NCBI RefSeq assembly: GCF_043789415.1 | Contig: NZ_JBDLLW010000001.1 | Span: forward strand, 1,922,001 to 1,986,000 | From: Renibacterium sp043789415 | GTDB lineage: Bacteria; Actinomycetota; Actinomycetes; Actinomycetales; Micrococcaceae | DNA: 64,000 bases | Reading direction: 5' to 3' | Shown here: positions 60,422-64,000 of the stretch, one piece after another | How the letters are laid out: each line of letters opens with the position of its first letter | Position numbering within the stretch: the stretch's first letter is position 1 | Notes under the pieces: generated by a model | Seen by the model: the letters and a program-made list of their open reading frames with translations, nothing else | The model's database searches: none | What the model was told of the DNA's origin: nothing | Program-made: the position numbers and the translations under genes

Positions 60422-63400
60422 GTGGTCGCTTTTTCTGCTGTGCGTGCACCCCGGGCTGGAGCCCTCGTTATCGCTGTCTCCCTCGGACTCGGCGCCCTTT
60501 CCCCGCTGATCGCTGCGGCCCCGGCGTCCGCAGTTCCGGCTCCCGCCGCACAACTCGGAAGCGCCGCGATCTCTGCACAGGTCCCGGTGGACCCGCAGGG
60601 CAAGCCGCTCGGTGCTATCTCGAGCTATCAGCAGAACGGAGCCAGCCTCAGCCTGAAACCGGCTACCGGCGTGGTCAAAGTCAGTTTTCTGGACGCTAAG
60701 ACCTTCCGCATCGAAGCTGACCCCTCCGGCGTCCTGAGCGATCCGGCGAATACTTCACAGAACGACCCGGCCCGCTCGGCCAATCTGGTGGTCGGTGCCG
60801 CCCAGTTCAGTGCGCCCACGGTATCGGTGAGCGACGGCGGCAGCATTGTGATGAGCACCAGCGCGGTGAAACTCGAAGTAGAGAAATCCTCCGGCAAATT
60901 CACCCTGCGCAAGGCCGACGGCACCCTGATCTGGAAAGAGTCCGCTCCGCTGAGCTTCGGCAGCTCCTCCGCCACTCAGCATCTAGCCCCCACAGCGGGC
61001 GAGCAATTCCTGGGCGGCGGCATGCAGAACGGTCGCAGCGTGCACACCGGACAGACCATCAATATCTCCAAGGACTACAACTGGACGGACGGCGGCAACC
61101 CCAACGCGGTGCCGTACTACATGTCCAGCGCGGGCTACGGCGTCTTCCGGAACACCTTCGCGCCCGGCAGCTACGACTTCGGCAGCGCCGGAGCCGGCAG
61201 CGATGAGACCAGCACCCATCAGGAGAAGCGCTTCGACGCTTACTACTTCCTCGGTGACTACAAGCAGTCCCTGGACGGCTATACCAAACTCACCGGACGT
61301 CCCATGATGCCGCCGATCTATGCCCTGGAATACGGCGACGCCGACTGTTACAACCGGTCCAACCCCGATTATTCCTCCTCCGGCTTCAACGATCCGAACG
61401 CGCCGAAACAGCACACCTTCGACGCCGTCAAAACCGCTGAGCAGTTCAAAGCCAATGACATGCCCGGCGCCTGGATGCTGGTCAATGACGGCTACGGCTG
61501 CGAGTACACCAAAGATCCCAGTCCTTATGACCCCGCCAATCCGGGGCAGGGCCTGGGCGGCACGGTTCAAGCCATTAAGAAGAACGCGGATCTGCAGACC
61601 GGTCTGTGGACCCAGCGCAGCCTGACCCAGCAGGCCACCGAGGTCGGTCAGGACGGCATCGCGCTGCGCAAGCTCGACGTCGCCTGGGTCGGCGAGGGCT
61701 ACCGGATGGCGCTCACCGGCTGCGAAAGCGCGCACGATGGCATCGAGCAGTACTCAGCGAACCGCGGCGTCGCCCTGATGGTGGAGGGCTGGGCCGGTTC
61801 ACAGCGCTGCGGCATCCAATGGACCGGAGACCACACCGGCAGCCTGGACGCGATCCGCTGGCAGGTGCCCGCGCTCGCCGGCTCTGGCAACTCCGGTCTC
61901 GCTTTCACCACCGCCGACATCGACGGCATCTTCGGCGGCTCAGCGGAAAGCTATGTGCGGGATCTGCAGTGGAAGGCCTTCGCGCCAGCACTGTACTCGA
62001 TGAGCGGCTGGGCGCCTGTTGACAAGCGACCCTGGCTCTACGGGGACGCCGCGACCGCGATCAACCGGCAGTACCTGCAACTGCGCCAGCGGCTGATGCC
62101 CTACATCTATTCGCTGGCCGCTAGCTCACACGCCAACGGGACTCCGATGATGCGCACCATGGCGCTGGAATTCCCCCAGGACCCTGCCTCCTACAGCGCC
62201 GAGGCGAACAACCAGTTCATGCTGGGCTCGAACTACCTGGTGGCCCCCATCTCGTCCAGCACCGACATCCGCAATGGCATCGTGCTCCCCGCGGGCAGCC
62301 AGTGGGTGGACTACTGGACCGGCACCATCTATCAGGGCGGCCAAGTGCTCAACGGCTATAAGGCCCCCTTGCAGACCCTGCCGCTCTTCGTTCGCGCCGG
62401 GGCGCTGGTGCCGCAGGGCCCTGTCGCTCGGAACGCCTCCCTGGTGTCGGAGAACTCGGCGCTCACCCTGGATATCTACCCGAGCGGAAATTCGCAGTTC
62501 AGCCTTTACGAGGACGATAAGACCAGCCGCTCCTACCAGAAAGGCCAGAGCTCAAGCCAGGATTTCGCGGTGGCGGCTCCGGTCAAGAACGCCGGCGATG
62601 TCACCGTGACCATCGGTGCCCGGAAGGGCGACTACAGCGGCATCGCCGCTTCCCGGCCCTACCAGCTGAGCGTGCACTCCGGCTCCAAACCGGCTTCCGT
62701 CGTCAAAGATGGTGTGACCCTGACCGCGCTCGCCGATAAAGCAGCTTTCGACGCCGCGCAGAGCGGCTGGTACTACGACAGCAGCGCACCGGGCGGCGTC
62801 GTGCAGATCAAGCTCGGCAGCCTGGCCAAAACGGCGGCCAGCAACGTGGTGCTGAAGGGTTCCAGCGCGGTGGGCGGTAAGAACTCCGATGCCACTGCCG
62901 CTCAGCTCAAGCTCTCGCTGCCCGCCCAGGTCTTCCAGGGTGCCGAGACCACGGCGACCGCCGTCTTCAGCAACAGCGGAGATCAAGCCAAGGGCAAGGT
63001 TTCGCTCGGCATCAAGGTTCCCACTGGTTGGAGTGTGAAATCCTCCACCGGAACCTCAGCGGCCAGTGTTCCAGCGGGAGGCAGTGTCACCGCGAAATTC
63101 GTCGTGGTCCCTGGTGCTGCTGCGGCTGCCGGACTGCAGACTCTGGAGGCGAGCGCCCAGTACCAGGATTCGCTTGGAGCCTCGCACGCCCTCAGTGGTG
63201 CTAACCAGATCGACGTGGCCTATGGCAGCCTGGCGGGTGCCTATAACGCGGTCTCAGTCACCACCGTCGCGGGTAAGGCGAGTGGCGATTTTGACGGCGG
63301 CGGTGCCACCTTCTCTGCGGAGCAACTCGCCACCGCGAGCGTGCCGAGCGGGGGAGTGAAACCCGGTTCGAAGGTCTCGGTGACCGCTTCGGACGGCTCC

Positions 63401-64000
63401 ACGATCAACTACAACTGGCCTACCGCCGGTCCGGATGTAAACGACTCGGTGGCGTTGAACGGGCAGACCATCGCGCTCTCCGGGGCCGGAACTCATCTGG
63501 CGATCCTGGCCTCGGCGGCCAAAGGCGGCGGGGTGAGCCCCGAACTCACGCTGATCTACGCCGACGGCAGTAAACAGAAGCAGAGCGTGTTCTTCCCGAA
63601 CTGGCTACAGCCCACGGACCTCGGTGGCGGTGTGGTGGCGGTCTCCAGCCAGGGTCGGAACAACGCCAATGGTCCCTCGCCCGAGTACACCCAGTACAAA
63701 TATCAAGTGTTCTCCAACACGCTGCGGCTGATCCCGGGTAAGCAACTTGCCGCTGTGACCTTGCCGGTAGCAGGCAACGTGAAGTTCTTCGATTGGAAGG
63801 TGGTGAGCCAAAAGCTTCCCGCCGCCCCCGATCAGAACGTCTTCGCCTCCGACTGGCCCTGGGTCAGCGCCACCAATGGCTACGGCGTGATCGGCAAGGA
63901 CGTGGCAAATAAGGACGCCGCCAACTCGCCCGATCTGCCGCTCGCGCTGAACTACACCGACCCGGCCACCGGGCAGAACCCGACGTACTCCAAGGGCCTC
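60422..64000 (+). CDS. Secreted GH31 glycosidase or transglycosidase, multidomain (cut by window edge)
   Basis: 1193 codons from GTG 60422 (GAAGG at 60408-60412); no stop before the edge. Signal peptide about 1-38 (ending AAPASA). GH31 catalytic barrel with nucleophile Asp419 in LRKLDVAWVGEGY and acid/base Asp470 in QWTGDHTGS, then IRWQVPALAGSGNSG and RDLQWKAFAPALYSMSGW, the form found in secreted Arthrobacter-type GH31 enzymes. A NEW3-type domain (about 830-900) and one or more further beta-sandwich domains follow. It could be an alpha-glucosidase or a transglycosylase such as 6-alpha-glucosyltransferase/isomaltosyltransferase; this is not settled. Controlled by the palindrome upstream. Confidence 0.85.
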   Translation, partial: MVAFSAVRAPRAGALVIAVSLGLGALSPLIAAAPASAVPAPAAQLGSAAISAQVPVDPQGKPLGAISSYQQNGASLSLKPATGVVKVSFLDAKTFRIEADPSGVLSDPANTSQNDPARSANLVVGAAQFSAPTVSVSDGGSIVMSTSAVKLEVEKSSGKFTLRKADGTLIWKESAPLSFGSSSATQHLAPTAGEQFLGGGMQNGRSVHTGQTINISKDYNWTDGGNPNAVPYYMSSAGYGVFRNTFAPGSYDFGSAGAGSDETSTHQEKRFDAYYFLGDYKQSLDGYTKLTGRPMMPPIYALEYGDADCYNRSNPDYSSSGFNDPNAPKQHTFDAVKTAEQFKANDMPGAWMLVNDGYGCEYTKDPSPYDPANPGQGLGGTVQAIKKNADLQTGLWTQRSLTQQATEVGQDGIALRKLDVAWVGEGYRMALTGCESAHDGIEQYSANRGVALMVEGWAGSQRCGIQWTGDHTGSLDAIRWQVPALAGSGNSGLAFTTADIDGIFGGSAESYVRDLQWKAFAPALYSMSGWAPVDKRPWLYGDAATAINRQYLQLRQRLMPYIYSLAASSHANGTPMMRTMALEFPQDPASYSAEANNQFMLGSNYLVAPISSSTDIRNGIVLPAGSQWVDYWTGTIYQGGQVLNGYKAPLQTLPLFVRAGALVPQGPVARNASLVSENSALTLDIYPSGNSQFSLYEDDKTSRSYQKGQSSSQDFAVAAPVKNAGDVTVTIGARKGDYSGIAASRPYQLSVHSGSKPASVVKDGVTLTALADKAAFDAAQSGWYYDSSAPGGVVQIKLGSLAKTAASNVVLKGSSAVGGKNSDATAAQLKLSLPAQVFQGAETTATAVFSNSGDQAKGKVSLGIKVPTGWSVKSSTGTSAASVPAGGSVTAKFVVVPGAAAAAGLQTLEASAQYQDSLGASHALSGANQIDVAYGSLAGAYNAVSVTTVAGKASGDFDGGGATFSAEQLATASVPSGGVKPGSKVSVTASDGSTINYNWPTAGPDVNDSVALNGQTIALSGAGTHLAILASAAKGGGVSPELTLIYADGSKQKQSVFFPNWLQPTDLGGGVVAVSSQGRNNANGPSPEYTQYKYQVFSNTLRLIPGKQLAAVTLPVAGNVKFFDWKVVSQKLPAAPDQNVFASDWPWVSATNGYGVIGKDVANKDAANSPDLPLALNYTDPATGQNPTYSKGL

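Noticed and set aside
1..64000. CRISPR arrays, rRNA genes, intact IS elements or prophage genes
   Set aside because: None seen: no regular spacers with direct repeats, no rRNA blocks and no intact transposase or integrase frames.

Overview
The window is chromosomal DNA of a high-GC actinobacterium, most likely a member of the Micrococcaceae (Arthrobacter / Psychromicrobium / Renibacterium type). Evidence: GC-rich codons, frequent GTG and TTG starts, ATGA/GTGA stop-start overlaps, and family content typical of that group (WYL and PadR regulators, an Asp23/Gls24 envelope-stress cluster with DUF2273 and DUF6286 proteins, DUF5819-HTTM pair, LAXTG and LPXTG surface proteins). All family names come from reading the sequence; no database search was run.

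Layout. 1-15.4 kb is ordinary core metabolism: the start of PTS enzyme I (cut by the left edge), a WYL regulator with a cation efflux protein, an esterase, a PadR-DUF1048-ABC exporter operon, the 5-oxoprolinase operon pxpABC headed by an EcsC-like protein, DUF445, a glycerophosphodiester phosphodiesterase, a GH15 glucosidase, a TetR regulator, and two small methyltransferase-type genes. 15.5-18.9 kb holds two secreted, repeat-rich surface proteins; one has nine cysteine-free chaplin-like repeats and a LAYTG sorting signal. 19-29.2 kb carries a purine permease, a CopC protein, an alanine-racemase-fold / lactone-oxidase / FAD-protein operon, a universal stress protein, an NlpC/P60 hydrolase, and small housekeeping genes.

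29.4-42.9 kb is an accessory region. It begins at a tRNA cluster (Glu, Asp, Phe), turns AT-richer, and contains an AraC regulator, two beta/gamma-crystallin-like secreted proteins, a lipoprotein, a LamG remnant, a SRPBCC-MarR pair behind a perfect 18-bp palindrome, a decayed IS21 IstB gene, a 1013-residue LPNTG surface protein with an Ala/Asn/Asp/Ser stalk, and a translationally coupled DUF5819-HTTM-oxidoreductase operon followed by a candidate 17-residue membrane peptide.

43-46 kb is the Asp23/Gls24 cluster. 46-52.6 kb is an alpha-glucoside system: a divergent GH13 glucosidase and a binding-protein transporter (malEFG-like) share one control region, with a LacI-type regulator downstream that appears to lack any ATG/GTG/TTG start. 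52.7-60.2 kb has DoxX, exonuclease III, a DUF6297-type ABC system, NAD synthase and membrane proteins of unknown role. The right edge is a very large secreted GH31 enzyme, running off the window, behind a perfect CRP/GlxR-type palindrome. The GH31, GH13, GH15 and MalEFG genes together suggest extracellular cleavage or transglycosylation of alpha-glucans followed by uptake and intracellular hydrolysis.
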